DNA of 64,000 nt, from NCBI GenBank assembly GCA_022563885.1, contig JADFMM010000004.1:1-64000 (forward strand), written 5' to 3'. This DNA is from Planctomycetota bacterium. GTDB taxonomy: Bacteria; Planctomycetota; Phycisphaerae; Sedimentisphaerales; Anaerobacaceae. Position numbers and translations under genes: made by a program. This document shows positions 44,090 to 52,914 of this stretch, piece by piece. Each line of letters opens with the position of its first letter. Position 1 is the first letter of the stretch. The notes under the pieces were generated by a model that was not told the origin of the DNA, ran no database searches, and worked only from the letters and a program-made list of their open reading frames with translations.

Positions 44090-44541
44090 TGTCCCTCCTC
44101 CAAGGCCAGCTCAACCAGTTTCGTGACCATCTCTCCTATGTGGGCGTGATGGGCGAATGCACTGGGTATCTCACCGAGCGCTAGCCAGGTCGTCCTCAGG
44201 TTGAAGTCGGCATCCGCGACCGGCGCCGGTGCTTCCTCCGGATTTGTGAGCGTGCCGACAAACCAGGTGGTCACGCAGTCGACTACGCTGCCCGCCCATT
44301 CGAAGGGATAGCGGGTGGTGGTGACGGCCTTACTACAGACCCGCACGCGATAGCCCGTCTCCTCCCATGTCTCGCGCTCCGCACACTCCCGCGCCGACTC
44401 TTGGGACTCAATCTTTCCACCTGGGACCACATAGAACTCCCGTCCCGAATGGGGATCTCGAAACCAACAGACCAGCAGCGCGTCCTTGTGTACACAGATC
44501 ATGGCCGTGCGGTGCCGTGTTTGCTGAGGGAATTCGCTCAT
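44086..44541 (-). CDS. Nudix hydrolase
   Basis: A 151-residue protein with an intact Nudix box (GX5EX7REUXEEXGU) at residues 42-64: GGKIESQESARECAERETWE followed by ETGY. It hydrolyses a nucleoside diphosphate linked to another group; the exact substrate is unknown. The four-base overlap with the downstream uracil-DNA glycosylase gene suggests a nucleotide-pool or DNA-repair role. That role is inference from context. Confidence 0.9.
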   Translation of the reverse strand: MSEFPQQTRHRTAMICVHKDALLVCWFRDPHSGREFYVVPGGKIESQESARECAERETWEETGYRVRVCSKAVTTTRYPFEWAGSVVDCVTTWFVGTLTNPEEAPAPVADADFNLRTTWLALGEIPSAFAHHAHIGEMVTKLVELALEEGQ

Positions 44542-44964
44542 ATCGATTGCTCTATCTGACTCATCGGCGCTACCCTATGCCATCGGAATTGGGGTGTCAA
44601 CATGGCTCAAGAGTGGCTTATCTGTCGAGCACACCTACTAGTCCTAGAGATGAGCACGGTCTGCTCCTCTTGTGTTTTGCCGCAGAAGTAAGTTGACCCG
44701 CCTGCGTCGACCGAGGGGGAGTGACCGCGGCGGTGGCGTCGAATCAATATTTCATCCCTCTTTCTCCCATTGGCGCCGCTTTACCTGTTGACACTGAACA
44801 AAAATTCCAATACTTGTCCCGAGGTACATTTTTGTCGAAGATACACCCTTGTCCTTGAGGAGGCTGTGTTGAGCCTGACTGGATGGAAGCATGAGACTTG
44901 CGTCTTGGGTGTTTCAGATAGCATGGAAGCACTGGATACCACATCCAAGTAGAGCGTCACTGGA
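44542..44964. other. Gap upstream of the glnB region
   Basis: No gene is supported. A TTGACA at 44787 is followed after 17 bases by TACTTG, a poor -10. TGGAATGGCAGTTGCA at 44961-44976 fits the GG-N10-GC core of sigma-54 promoters but lies at the start of the amtB remnant, so it is only a weak candidate. Confidence 0.35.
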
Positions 44965-45066
44965 ATGGCAGTTGCAATCGCTATTGGAGGAGCTTTGGAC
45001 ATGAATGACCTCAGTGAGCATGGCATGGAGTCCTATGGTGGCTTCCAAATCTTCAGCAACGTATAG
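44965..45066 (+). pseudogene. C-terminal relic of an ammonium transporter (amtB)
   Basis: The frame reads GGALDMNDLSEHGMESYGGF, then QIFSNV and a stop. The block LDxSEHGMExYGGFQIF matches the cytosolic C-terminal tail of Amt proteins, the segment that contacts P-II. All eleven transmembrane helices are absent. The relic ends 25 bp before glnB, consistent with a former amtB-glnB pair. Confidence 0.6.
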
Positions 45067-45091
45067 TCCACTCTGAAAAAGGGGATTCCAG

Positions 45092-45433
45092 ATGAAATTG
45101 ATAGTTGCCTATATTCAGCCTCACAAACTCAATGACGTCAAACAGGCCTTGATGAAGGCGGAAGTCGGGAAGATGTCGGTCACCAACGCCCTGGGCTGTG
45201 GTGCTCAGCAGGGATATGAGGAGAGCTATCTCGGCATCAAATTCGAGGTCAACCTGCTCAAGAAGCTCCGGCTGGAAATTGCCGTGAACAATGAATTTGT
45301 TGACAAGACCATTGAGGCGATTATTGCAGGAGCGCAGACCGGGCAGATTGGCGATGGCAAGATCTTCGTGCTGGAACTTACAGAGTGCATCAGGATTCGT
45401 ACGAAAGAAAAGGGCAACGCGGCCATTGGCTAG
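45092..45433 (+). CDS. glnB: Nitrogen regulatory protein P-II
   Basis: This 113-residue P-II protein reads ATP/ADP and 2-oxoglutarate and controls ammonium transport and glutamine synthetase. The start [20 protein letters not shown], the phosphate loop [15 protein letters not shown] (84-98), and the C-terminal [14 protein letters not shown] are normal. Q39 of the T-loop is kept. The T-loop reads [21 protein letters not shown]46 is present, but position 51, the uridylylated tyrosine of E. coli GlnB, is phenylalanine. Uridylylation at that site is therefore impossible. ATG 45092 has AAAGGGG upstream. Confidence 0.95.
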   Translation: MKLIVAYIQPHKLNDVKQALMKAEVGKMSVTNALGCGAQQGYEESYLGIKFEVNLLKKLRLEIAVNNEFVDKTIEAIIAGAQTGQIGDGKIFVLELTECIRIRTKEKGNAAIG

Positions 45434-45788
45434 GGATCGAAGAGATTAGACGTCTGTCAGTTGAACAAAACCGACGATAACGTTTTTTTTGGACGAAAAG
45501 GTAACCATGGCCTGCACAATCGCCGAGCGGCGATCCGTCCGCGTTGGATGAGGCACGACTATGTCCTCTGCCTGGGGGTCCGGAGTTCTCCGTCGGCCGG
45601 ACAAGCCAGGTGGACAAACCAGATGGATCTCGATAAGAATCCCTCCACCCGGAAATAGGTGTTGAATTTGTTGATGTTCGCGCGTAAGATCCCGTGGCCA
45701 CTGTCGATGCGGCAATGGACAAAGTGGTATCCGTATGGGACAAGCCTTTGGACTGAACCTTTTCTAAACCTGTCAGGAGTAAGCAATA
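45434..45788. other. glnB-glnA intergenic region
   Basis: No gene is supported in these 355 bases. A candidate glnA promoter lies at 45662-45690 and the glnA ribosome-binding site CAGGAG at about 45775. Confidence 0.45.
45662..45690 (+). promoter_or_regulatory. Candidate glnA promoter
   Basis: TTGAAT at 45662-45667 and TAAGAT at 45685-45690 are 17 bases apart, each matching four or more consensus positions. It is about 100 bases upstream of the glnA ATG. No clear sigma-54 site was found in this gap. Confidence 0.3.
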
Positions 45789-47201
45789 ATGACCCCAAAA
45801 GAGTTCTTTGAGTTTGCTGAAAAACACAACGCCAAGATGATGGATCTGAAGTTCTGCGACATGCTGGGCACGTGGCAGCACTGCTCTTATCCCATTGAGA
45901 TTCTCGGCGAAGATATCTTCACGGATGGTTTAGGATTCGATGGTTCCTCGATTCGCGGCTGGCAGGAGATTCACGAATCGGACATGCTGGCGGTCTGTGA
46001 TCCCGCAACTGCGCTGATCGATCCTTTTTTCGCGGAACCGACGGTGAGTGTTCTGGCGAACATCGTCGATCCCCAGACAAGACAGCCCTACGGCAAGTGT
46101 CCGAGGACGATTGCCAAGAAGGCCGCCGAATATCTGAAGAAGAGTGGCATCGCCGACACCTGCTATATCGGTCCCGAACCCGAGTTTTTCATCTTTGATG
46201 AGGTTCGCTACGAGCAGAATCAGCACACCGGATACTATCAGGTGGATTCCATAGAGGGGGCATGGAATTCCGCCCGGTTTGAAGAACCCAACCTGGGATA
46301 CAAGCCCAGTTACAAGGGAGGATACTTTCCCGTCAGCCCCACCGATACCTATCATGATCTCCGGGGCGCGATGGTGTATGAGTTGATGAAGTTGGGCATT
46401 CGGGTGGAAGCGCACCATCACGAGGTGGCCACCGCCGGTCAGGCGGAGATCGACATGGAATTCTGTGAACTGACCAAGATGTGTGATCAGTACATGTGGT
46501 ACAAGTACACGATCAAGAATGTCGCCAAGCAGAACGAAAAGACGGTGACCTTCATGCCCAAACCGATCTTTGACGACAATGGTTCCGGCATGCACGTCCA
46601 TATCTCGCTCTGGAAGGGTGATGAGCCCATCATGGCAGGCGATGGATATGCGGGCATGAGCGAGTTAGCGCTCAAAGGCATTGCCGGTCTCTTGAAGCAT
46701 GCCCCGGCGCTCTTGGCCTTCGGCGCCCCCACCACCAACAGCTATCGCCGCCTGGTGCCCGGTTTTGAGGCACCGGTGAATCTGGTCCTGAGCGCGCGGA
46801 ACCGGTCCGCCGCCTGCCGCATTCCTATGTACAGCAACAATCCCAAGGCCAAACGCGTCGAGTTCCGCTGCCCGGATTCGACGGCGAATGGCTACTTGCT
46901 GTGGCCGGCCATGCTGATGGCCATGATCGACGGCATCGAGTCTGATCTGCCTCTGCCAAAGCCACTCGACAAGAACATCTACGAACTCCAGGGTGAAGAA
47001 CTGGCGAATATCCCGAAGGTGCCGGGGACCTTGGGCGAGTCGATAGATGCCCTGGAGGCCGATCACGCCTTCATGACCGCGGGCGGCGTCTTCGGTGAGA
47101 GCCTGATCCAGTCGTTTATCAACTGGAAGCGTGAAGAGGAAATCGACCCGATGGCCCTGCGGCCCCATCCCTACGAGTTTCATCTCTACTACGATAGCTA
47201 G
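45789..47201 (+). CDS. glnA: Glutamine synthetase type I
   Basis: A 470-residue dodecameric enzyme joining ammonia to glutamate. The latch DGLGFDGSSIRGWQEIHESD near residue 46, the metal and substrate loop GPEPEFFIFDEV near 128, AHHHEVATAGQAEID near 213, NGSGMHVHISLWKGD near 264, and NRSAACRIPMYSNNPKAKRV near 337 are all intact. The region DKNIYELQGEELANIPKVPG near 397 keeps the tyrosine that is adenylylated in enterobacterial GlnA. CAGGAG lies eight bases before ATG 45789. It is followed by a strong hairpin terminator. Confidence 0.97.
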   Translation: MTPKEFFEFAEKHNAKMMDLKFCDMLGTWQHCSYPIEILGEDIFTDGLGFDGSSIRGWQEIHESDMLAVCDPATALIDPFFAEPTVSVLANIVDPQTRQPYGKCPRTIAKKAAEYLKKSGIADTCYIGPEPEFFIFDEVRYEQNQHTGYYQVDSIEGAWNSARFEEPNLGYKPSYKGGYFPVSPTDTYHDLRGAMVYELMKLGIRVEAHHHEVATAGQAEIDMEFCELTKMCDQYMWYKYTIKNVAKQNEKTVTFMPKPIFDDNGSGMHVHISLWKGDEPIMAGDGYAGMSELALKGIAGLLKHAPALLAFGAPTTNSYRRLVPGFEAPVNLVLSARNRSAACRIPMYSNNPKAKRVEFRCPDSTANGYLLWPAMLMAMIDGIESDLPLPKPLDKNIYELQGEELANIPKVPGTLGESIDALEADHAFMTAGGVFGESLIQSFINWKREEEIDPMALRPHPYEFHLYYDS

Positions 47202-47265
47202 GCCTTGATCTGGCCCTTGGTTTCATGGCCGGCGGAGTCAAAAGAGCTTCTGAACCTTTAAAAAA

Positions 47266-47304
47266 GCAGTTCGTGCGGAATCGCACGGACTGCTTCTTTA
47301 TTTT
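47266..47304. terminator. Bidirectional terminator between glnA and aroA
   Basis: GCAGTTCGTGCG at 47266-47277 pairs with CGCACGGACTGC at 47282-47293 (12 bp with one G-T wobble, tetraloop GAAT). T-rich bases follow on the plus strand (CTTTATTTT), and AAAAA precedes the stem, which serves the minus strand. It can stop both glnA and the convergent aroA. Confidence 0.85.
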
Positions 47305-48578
47305 ACCACCTCCATGTCCGCGCCTAGGCCAGTCATCAACTCCACAAAGTCAGGGAACGTCACACGCATGGCCTCCGCCGTGTCGACCGTCAGGGGGTCC
47401 TCCAGTCCGAGGCCGGCCAGTGCCAACGCCATGACGATGCGATGGTCGTGCCACCCTTTGACCGGCAGGGCCTTGAGTGTGCTGCCTCTGACGATCAGTC
47501 CATCGGGAAGCTCTGTAACATCGGCGCCCAGCTTGGCCAGTTCCAAGGCCATGCAGTGAATGCGGTCCGTCTCTTTGTGTCTGGCCTGGGGGCAATTCAG
47601 GAGTTTCGTGGTGCCTTGGGCAAAGGCCGCGGTGACGGCCAGAGCGGGTAGAGCATCCGGTGTATTGTTCATGTCGATCTCAGTGCCGGTCAGGGCCCGG
47701 CCTCGGACCAGGACGGCATCATCTCGAACGGTGATGTCGGCGCCCATGGCTTGCAGGTAGTCGACGACCGCCTTATCGGGTTGACAGTCCCCAAAATCGA
47801 GGCCCTTCAGATAAACTTCTCTGCCGAAGAGGGCGGCCCCGCAGAGGAAGAAGGTCGCACTGGAGAAGTCGGCGGGCGCCGCCATGTCGAAGGCCGTGTA
47901 GTGCTGACCACCCTTGATGACGAAGTGCTTCAGCCCGTCGTTTGTGTACTCGATGTTTTGCTGCGTCAGCCAGTCCAGGGTGATCTCAACATAACCCGGT
48001 TCATTGAGCAGCGTCAGATGGATTTCGGTGTCTCGGCGGGCCAGTGGGGCGCAGAGGAGCAGGCTGGTCAAATACTGACTCGTAGAGGCTTCCAGGTCCG
48101 TTTGGCCACCGTCGAACCCGCCGCTTATCCTGACCGGCGGCTTTCCGTTGCCCTTGACGCTTTTGCAGCGGGCGCCCAGATTCTCCAGGGCACTGAGCAA
48201 GGGCCCGATGGGCCGGTTTTGGATTTGCTGATCTCCGGTAAAGGTGCAGGTCTGATCGGGCGAGGCCAAACTCGCAGATCCCACGGCGATCCGTAATGTG
48301 GTACCTGAATTCCCGACGTCAATGGTCTCCTTGGGAAGCGTCGGTCTCGATCCCGTCCCGATGACGGTCCACCGTTGGCTATTCCCTGTGTCGATGGAGG
48401 CGCCCAACATGCCGTAACACTGAGCCGCGGACAGGGTGTCCATGGATATCAGGGGCCGGCGTATCGTGCTCTGGCCTTCGGCCAAGGCGGCGATGGCCAC
48501 CATACGCACCGTGTGGGATTTTGAGGCGGGAATCTGCACGGATCCATGCAACTGAGATTTTCGAGCGATGAGATTCAT
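47298..48578 (-). CDS. aroA: 3-phosphoshikimate 1-carboxyvinyltransferase (EPSP synthase)
   Basis: A protein of about 426 residues joining phosphoenolpyruvate to shikimate 3-phosphate, the sixth shikimate step. The start SVQIPASKSHTVRMVAIAAL carries the substrate-binding PASKS. DVGNSGTTLRIAVGSASLA near residue 83 matches the NSGTTxR motif, and PQARHKETDRIHCMALELAK near 334 is the K/R-rich PEP-site block. ATG at 48576-48578 is chosen. A GTG eight codons upstream (48602) is possible, and no clear ribosome-binding site separates them. The gene converges on glnA. Confidence 0.93.
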   Translation of the reverse strand: MNLIARKSQLHGSVQIPASKSHTVRMVAIAALAEGQSTIRRPLISMDTLSAAQCYGMLGASIDTGNSQRWTVIGTGSRPTLPKETIDVGNSGTTLRIAVGSASLASPDQTCTFTGDQQIQNRPIGPLLSALENLGARCKSVKGNGKPPVRISGGFDGGQTDLEASTSQYLTSLLLCAPLARRDTEIHLTLLNEPGYVEITLDWLTQQNIEYTNDGLKHFVIKGGQHYTAFDMAAPADFSSATFFLCGAALFGREVYLKGLDFGDCQPDKAVVDYLQAMGADITVRDDAVLVRGRALTGTEIDMNNTPDALPALAVTAAFAQGTTKLLNCPQARHKETDRIHCMALELAKLGADVTELPDGLIVRGSTLKALPVKGWHDHRIVMALALAGLGLEDPLTVDTAEAMRVTFPDFVELMTGLGADMEVVK

Positions 48579-48645
48579 ACAGCGCAAGTTCGTTTCGAGC
48601 ACTGGTTATAAGGGACTATTATACAAACACCTATGTTACTCTGGT

Positions 48646-48814
48646 TAAATTCGAAATCCGAATCTCGAAATCCGAAACAAATTCAAAGCTCAAATGACCA
48701 AAATACCAAATGTTTGCTGCGGCTGGATGGCCGGTTTTGTTTTGAAAATTCGTATTTTGGACATTCGATGTTGTTTGGGATTTCGTATTTCGTGCTTCGG
48801 ATTTAGTTGCAAAA
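48646..48814. repeat. Long imperfect inverted repeat (aaatccgaaat type)
   Basis: The left arm (about 48646-48707), with CGAAATCCGAAACAAATTCA, is matched by the reverse complement of about 48747-48814 (CGAAATCCCAAACAACATCG). Another matching block is GACCAAAATAC versus GTCCAAAATAC. The whole region forms one hairpin of about 165 bases. Repeats of this composition are common in gaps of environmental genomes. It fills the pyrB-aroA gap. Confidence 0.7.
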
Positions 48815-48847
48815 CAGGATTCTTCGGAACTACATCGCGCTGTAGTA

Positions 48848-49810
48848 CTAAGTTTGGGCGGCTGCTTGATTCACCAGAAAGAGGACGGCCATTCTCACCG
48901 CCAGACCGTTTTTGACCTGTTGCAGGATGACGCTATTGGGCCCGTCTGCGACCTTGCTATCAATTTCGACACCCCTATTGATGGGACCCGGGTGCATGAC
49001 GATGACATTGTCCTTGGCCCGGCTCAGGCGTTCAACGGTGAGGCCGAAGTAGCGTGAGTATTCCCGGATGGAAGGAAAGGCGTTGCCCCCTAAGCGCTCA
49101 AACTGTATGCGAAGCATATTGATGACATCGACCTTTTCCACGACCTCATCCAGGCAATAACTGATCTGGACGGGCAGTTGCCTGACGTCCGGTGGCAAAA
49201 GCGTAGGGGGTGCCACGAAGGTGACCTGTGCGCCGAGTTTGGTCATGCCCCACATGTCACTGCGAGCCACGCGCGAATGGGCAATGTCCCCTACGATAGC
49301 GACACGCAGCCCCTCCAGGGATCCTCTCATTTGGCGAATCGTGTAGATATCCAGCAAGCCCTGGGTGGGGTGTTCGCAGAAACCATCGCCGGCGTTGACG
49401 ACACAGGCGTTGATGTTTTTGCTCAGCAGCTTGGCGGCCCCGGCGGCGGTATGCCGGATGACGACGATGTCGATGCCCATGGCCTCGAGGTTCTTGGCGG
49501 TGTCGAGCAGGGTCTCCCCTTTGCTCACTGAACTCGATTCCTTGCTAAAGTCAAGCGTGTCGGCGCTTAGACGATGGGCGGCCAAGGTGAAGCTGCTGCG
49601 CGTCCGTGTGCTGTCTTCAAAAAAGAGATTGACCACCACCTTCCCCCGTAGCGGAGGCGCTTTCTTGACTGACCGTGTGCTAATCTGCTCGAATCCCTCC
49701 GCCGTGTCCAGGATGTAGGTAATCTCTTCTCTGCTGAGCTCCCTGAGACCCAGCAGATGTTTGCGTTGCCACTGAAACTGCTTGTGCTTCTTCTTGATGT
49801 GCGGAATCAT
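48848..49810 (-). CDS. pyrB: Aspartate carbamoyltransferase catalytic chain
   Basis: A protein of about 320 residues catalysing the first committed pyrimidine step. The carbamoyl-phosphate loop FFEDSTRTRSSFTLAAHRLS is near residue 58, the SVSKGETLLDT 80s loop near 90, CEHPTQGLLDIYTIRQM near 140, and HPGPINRGVEID near 275. ATG at 49808-49810 is preferred. A longer start at 49858 would lie in the end of a short MITE derivative. No pyrI regulatory chain is present. pyrR lies upstream in the same direction. Confidence 0.95.
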   Translation of the reverse strand: MIPHIKKKHKQFQWQRKHLLGLRELSREEITYILDTAEGFEQISTRSVKKAPPLRGKVVVNLFFEDSTRTRSSFTLAAHRLSADTLDFSKESSSVSKGETLLDTAKNLEAMGIDIVVIRHTAAGAAKLLSKNINACVVNAGDGFCEHPTQGLLDIYTIRQMRGSLEGLRVAIVGDIAHSRVARSDMWGMTKLGAQVTFVAPPTLLPPDVRQLPVQISYCLDEVVEKVDVINMLRIQFERLGGNAFPSIREYSRYFGLTVERLSRAKDNVIVMHPGPINRGVEIDSKVADGPNSVILQQVKNGLAVRMAVLFLVNQAAAQT

Positions 49811-49857
49811 GCCACTGTGTCGTTTCGTGGTTCTCAGGTGACTCTTAGAGATTGGCA

Positions 49858-49921
49858 TAAGGGATCGGCAAGAAATAAATTGGGCAATTTGGGGTCCAAG
49901 TTATTTTTTGCCGGTCCCCAA
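49858..49921. mobile_element. MITE deletion derivative, copy D
   Basis: This 64-bp element is TAAGGGATCGGCAAGAAATA ... TTATTTTTTGCCGGTCCCCA. It is identical in plan to the full copies but lacks the core. The deletion joins the two internal GTCCAAG heptamers (the one after GGG and the one before TTATT), as expected from recombination between short direct repeats. It lies between pyrR and pyrB and separates their reading frames. Confidence 0.8.
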
Positions 49922-49931
49922 GACAGCGTCC

Positions 49932-50459
49932 CTATTCCACAACCACTTCATCTCTTCCATCCGATTCAACGAGACTAACGCGTACGTGTTGATGGGGCCG
50001 TACATCGGTGCTGATGCAGGTATAGTCCGGCTGGATCGGTAATTCTCTGCCGCTACGTTCCACCAGGACGGCCAGGCGGATCGCACGGGGTCTTCCCAGA
50101 TCGATTAAAGCGTCCAGTGCCGCTCGAATGGAGCGGCCCGTGAACAGGACGTCGTCGACTAGGATAATGGTCTTGTCGTCCACGTTGAAATTGATTTCTG
50201 TTGTCCGTACGCGCGGCTGCTCGTTTCCCTGGGGCGAGTTGAGATCGTCGCGGTACAGCGTAATGTCCAGCGTGCCGCACGGTATTGGCGCTTGAGATCG
50301 TTCGGCCAAGAGATGAGTCAGGCGCTCCGCCAGTACCTCGCCTCTGCTCCGGATGCCCACGACCGCCAGAGAAGCGGGGTTGTCTGTGTCTAACAGGACC
50401 TGATCGGCCAGGCTGGCAAGCAACGAACGGATTGTCTCAGCTTCCAGAATGACCTTCAT
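49932..50459 (-). CDS. pyrR: Bifunctional pyr operon regulator / uracil phosphoribosyltransferase
   Basis: A 175-residue PRTase-fold protein. The PRPP motif IILVDDVLFTGRSIRAALDA is at about residues 95-114. The start MKVILEAETIRSLLASLADQ and GIRSRGEVLAERL near 36 are family features. PyrR binds pyr mRNA leaders in some bacteria and also has uracil phosphoribosyltransferase activity. The gene has its own promoter and a leader of only about 40 bases, so no attenuator precedes it. Any regulatory site would have to lie in the pyrR-pyrB gap, which is largely a MITE derivative. Confidence 0.93.
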   Translation of the reverse strand: MKVILEAETIRSLLASLADQVLLDTDNPASLAVVGIRSRGEVLAERLTHLLAERSQAPIPCGTLDITLYRDDLNSPQGNEQPRVRTTEINFNVDDKTIILVDDVLFTGRSIRAALDALIDLGRPRAIRLAVLVERSGRELPIQPDYTCISTDVRPHQHVRVSLVESDGRDEVVVE

Positions 50460-50504
50460 GCTCTAGGTAATCCTCTACTGGGTGGATAGGGGTGCAACAG
50501 CGCG

Positions 50505-50533
50505 AGTATAGCAATGCGAATTTTGGAAAGCAA
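50505..50533 (-). promoter_or_regulatory. Promoter of pyrR
   Basis: On the minus strand TTGCTT (50533-50528) and TATACT (50510-50505) are 17 bases apart, followed by a leader of about 40 bases to the pyrR ATG. Confidence 0.5.
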
Positions 50534-50874
50534 CCATTTGTGTCCGATCCCGGCCTGGCGGCCGCGATACACGAAACCCACAAAAGTTCCATACAAAGTG
50601 GAAAAAAAATGAGACGGTGCCAGGACGCCCAAGCGACGGGCACATAAAACCTTCCTCTGTTCCGATTCGTTGACTTCTTTCTGAGACCTTGGCTCTCAAT
50701 GGTGAAAAGGCCATGAGACGTCCGAAAACTCGCCGCCGGCACTTGCTACGACATCCCGGTTCTGATATCATGAACCCATCAATTCGGCGGCGCGAGTTGT
50801 CGTGCAAGTCTTCCTGGACACCGAGTTTCAGGAATGATGGATAGGGTTTTATCGGCAGGGGTGGGGCGTTCTCG
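50534..50874. other. Gap between divergent pyrR and the protease gene
   Basis: No gene is supported, and no repeat or terminator was recognised apart from the pyrR promoter at its left edge. Confidence 0.45.
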
Positions 50875-52659
50875 ATGGTCAATTCCATCCATAAGAGTGT
50901 GATAGAGGTGTCCAAGACGTGGCTGTCTATGCTGCTATTTCACGCCTGTTTTCTTACCTGCGCTGTGCACGCTCAAACGAACACTTTGCCCCAGAGCCTC
51001 AGTACCGTCGGCGTTCATGCCCTAAAGGCATTGGATCCGACGCTGACGGGACAGGGCGTTCGTTTTGCGATTGTGTCACCCGCCGCGACCTACCACGATG
51101 GCGAGAGCCGCAATGACTACGGACCGAACCTGGCGCACCGGAGCTTGAGCAATAGCGACATTGCTTTGCATGATGGAGTGTCCGCCCCAGCGGGAATTTC
51201 GTCTCATTCCACGGCCGTTTGCTCCATTCTGTTTGGTCAGGATGAGGCGGGATACCAGGAAGAGATAGGCGCCTTTCAGTACCAGGGGATTGCGCCCGCG
51301 GCGCAGGTGGATGTGTACGAACTCTTGTATTTTATGGGCGAGGTTGTCTTGCCGCAGGAGGCCGAGCCCTTGGTTATCATTTCCGCCAGTTGTGGATGGG
51401 ACTTCGAGGACTGGTATACCCGAGGGATTGAGGCCCTGATCGAACATGAGGGGGTCTTGGCGATCGCCAGCATCGGCAATGGGACAGATGCCTTCCAGGC
51501 AGCCCTCTATCCCGGCGCCTCGGCAAACGTCATCGGCGTAGGTGTGGTGGATTCCGTCGATAGCGACAGTCTTGGCATCAGGATCGCTCATTTCGGACTG
51601 GCCCATCCCGAACACTCCAGTTGTGGCCCAACCGACGATGACCGGAGCAAACCCGACTTGGTGGCGCCAGGCAATTGTCTGGCCGCCAGCGCCGATGACG
51701 CCCATTCCTACGATGTGACGGGCAGCGCCTCGAGTTTCGCAGCACCGCTGGTGGCGGGCATAGCGGGGTTGCTGGTTCAGAAGGCAAGACAGGAACCGGA
51801 ACTGAGCGCCGCGGTCTCGCCCCACGGTGGCAACTGCGTCATGAAAGCCCTGCTCATGAATTCGGCGACCAAACTCCCGTTTTGGCATAAGGGAGAACTG
51901 ACCCTGGAGGATGATCACAGGGTCCCCTTGGACTACGCACAGGGTGCCGGCATGGTGAATGGTCTCGAAGCCTATCTGCAACTAACGGCAGGTCGGCAGG
52001 CGCCCGGTCGGGTCTCCGACAAGGGTTGGGACATTGATGAGTTGAGCACAGCGGGTCAGACGGCCCATATCTATGCCTTGACAGTAGCAGATCCTGACGA
52101 AGACTACATCACCGCGACCCTGGTCTGGAATAGGCACTACGAGGCGGCCTTTCCCTTTCAGCCGCTCCCCGGTAAGAACAACGACCTGGCCCTGGAGCTA
52201 TGGGCCGTGGATGCAAACGACCCCACCCGCGACATGCGAATCGACTATAGCGATAGCAGGAAGGATAACGTAGAACACCTCTACACAAAATCTCTGCCCG
52301 GCTTCACCGAGTATCAACTCATCGTGCTGCTTCGTCACCCAGTTCCCTCTGAGGGGCAAGAGGCGGGGCCTTCAGAGGAGGCCTGGGAACGCTACGGCAT
52401 CGCCTGGAATACTGCGGCCGGTCACGACGAGAAGGACATTCGTTGGCACGATCTGAATTCGGACGGCGTGGTCGATGCCGCGGACGTTCGACTTCTGGAA
52501 GAGACCATGGCAAGAAGGCCTTGGGAGACCCGCAGCACCTACACGATTGGGGATGTCAATACGGATGGTAAGGTTGACATGATCGACGTGGAAGGCTTGG
52601 AGGCCGAGAGAGATCGGCGGGCAGCGTGGTATTCCGAACGCGGAGCATTCCGCAGGTAG
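50875..52659 (+). CDS. Secreted S8 subtilisin-like protein with type I dockerin
   Basis: A 594-residue protein with a signal peptide (WLSMLLFHACFLTCAVHA). In the S8 domain the catalytic histidine is H111 (SSHSTAVCS), the oxyanion asparagine N202 (SIGNGTD), and the serine S287 (GSASSFAAPLVAG). The usual aspartate motif (AVIDTG) reads AIVSPA, with serine 68 where the aspartate is expected, so activity is doubtful. The C-terminus is a dockerin with two calcium loops, DLNSDGVVDAADVRLL and DVNTDGKVDMIDVEGL. A dockerin normally anchors to a cohesin; none is in this window. Confidence 0.85.
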   Translation: MVNSIHKSVIEVSKTWLSMLLFHACFLTCAVHAQTNTLPQSLSTVGVHALKALDPTLTGQGVRFAIVSPAATYHDGESRNDYGPNLAHRSLSNSDIALHDGVSAPAGISSHSTAVCSILFGQDEAGYQEEIGAFQYQGIAPAAQVDVYELLYFMGEVVLPQEAEPLVIISASCGWDFEDWYTRGIEALIEHEGVLAIASIGNGTDAFQAALYPGASANVIGVGVVDSVDSDSLGIRIAHFGLAHPEHSSCGPTDDDRSKPDLVAPGNCLAASADDAHSYDVTGSASSFAAPLVAGIAGLLVQKARQEPELSAAVSPHGGNCVMKALLMNSATKLPFWHKGELTLEDDHRVPLDYAQGAGMVNGLEAYLQLTAGRQAPGRVSDKGWDIDELSTAGQTAHIYALTVADPDEDYITATLVWNRHYEAAFPFQPLPGKNNDLALELWAVDANDPTRDMRIDYSDSRKDNVEHLYTKSLPGFTEYQLIVLLRHPVPSEGQEAGPSEEAWERYGIAWNTAAGHDEKDIRWHDLNSDGVVDAADVRLLEETMARRPWETRSTYTIGDVNTDGKVDMIDVEGLEAERDRRAAWYSERGAFRR

Positions 52660-52914
52660 CCCCGCCGCAAGCGAAGGATCCGCACACCCCCAAGAACCCG
52701 CACACCAATAACTTACCCGTCAAATCTGTTGTAACCGTTCACCGATCATTCCGATCAGAAATGAGCCGCAGAATATCGAATAAGGAATGTCCAATGGTGA
52801 AGTTAACGATCCTTCGACATTCTGCTGTTCCGTGTTCGATATTCTACGGTTCAAAACACCATCGCCATCAATAGTCAACCTCTTACTCCGTGAACAGTTA
52901 CAATTTGTTTACAC

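Noticed and set aside
44961-44976. Sigma-54-like site TGGAATGGCAGTTGCA upstream of glnB
   Set aside because: It fits the GG-N10-GC core but deviates at CAC and overlaps the amtB relic; no activator sites were seen.
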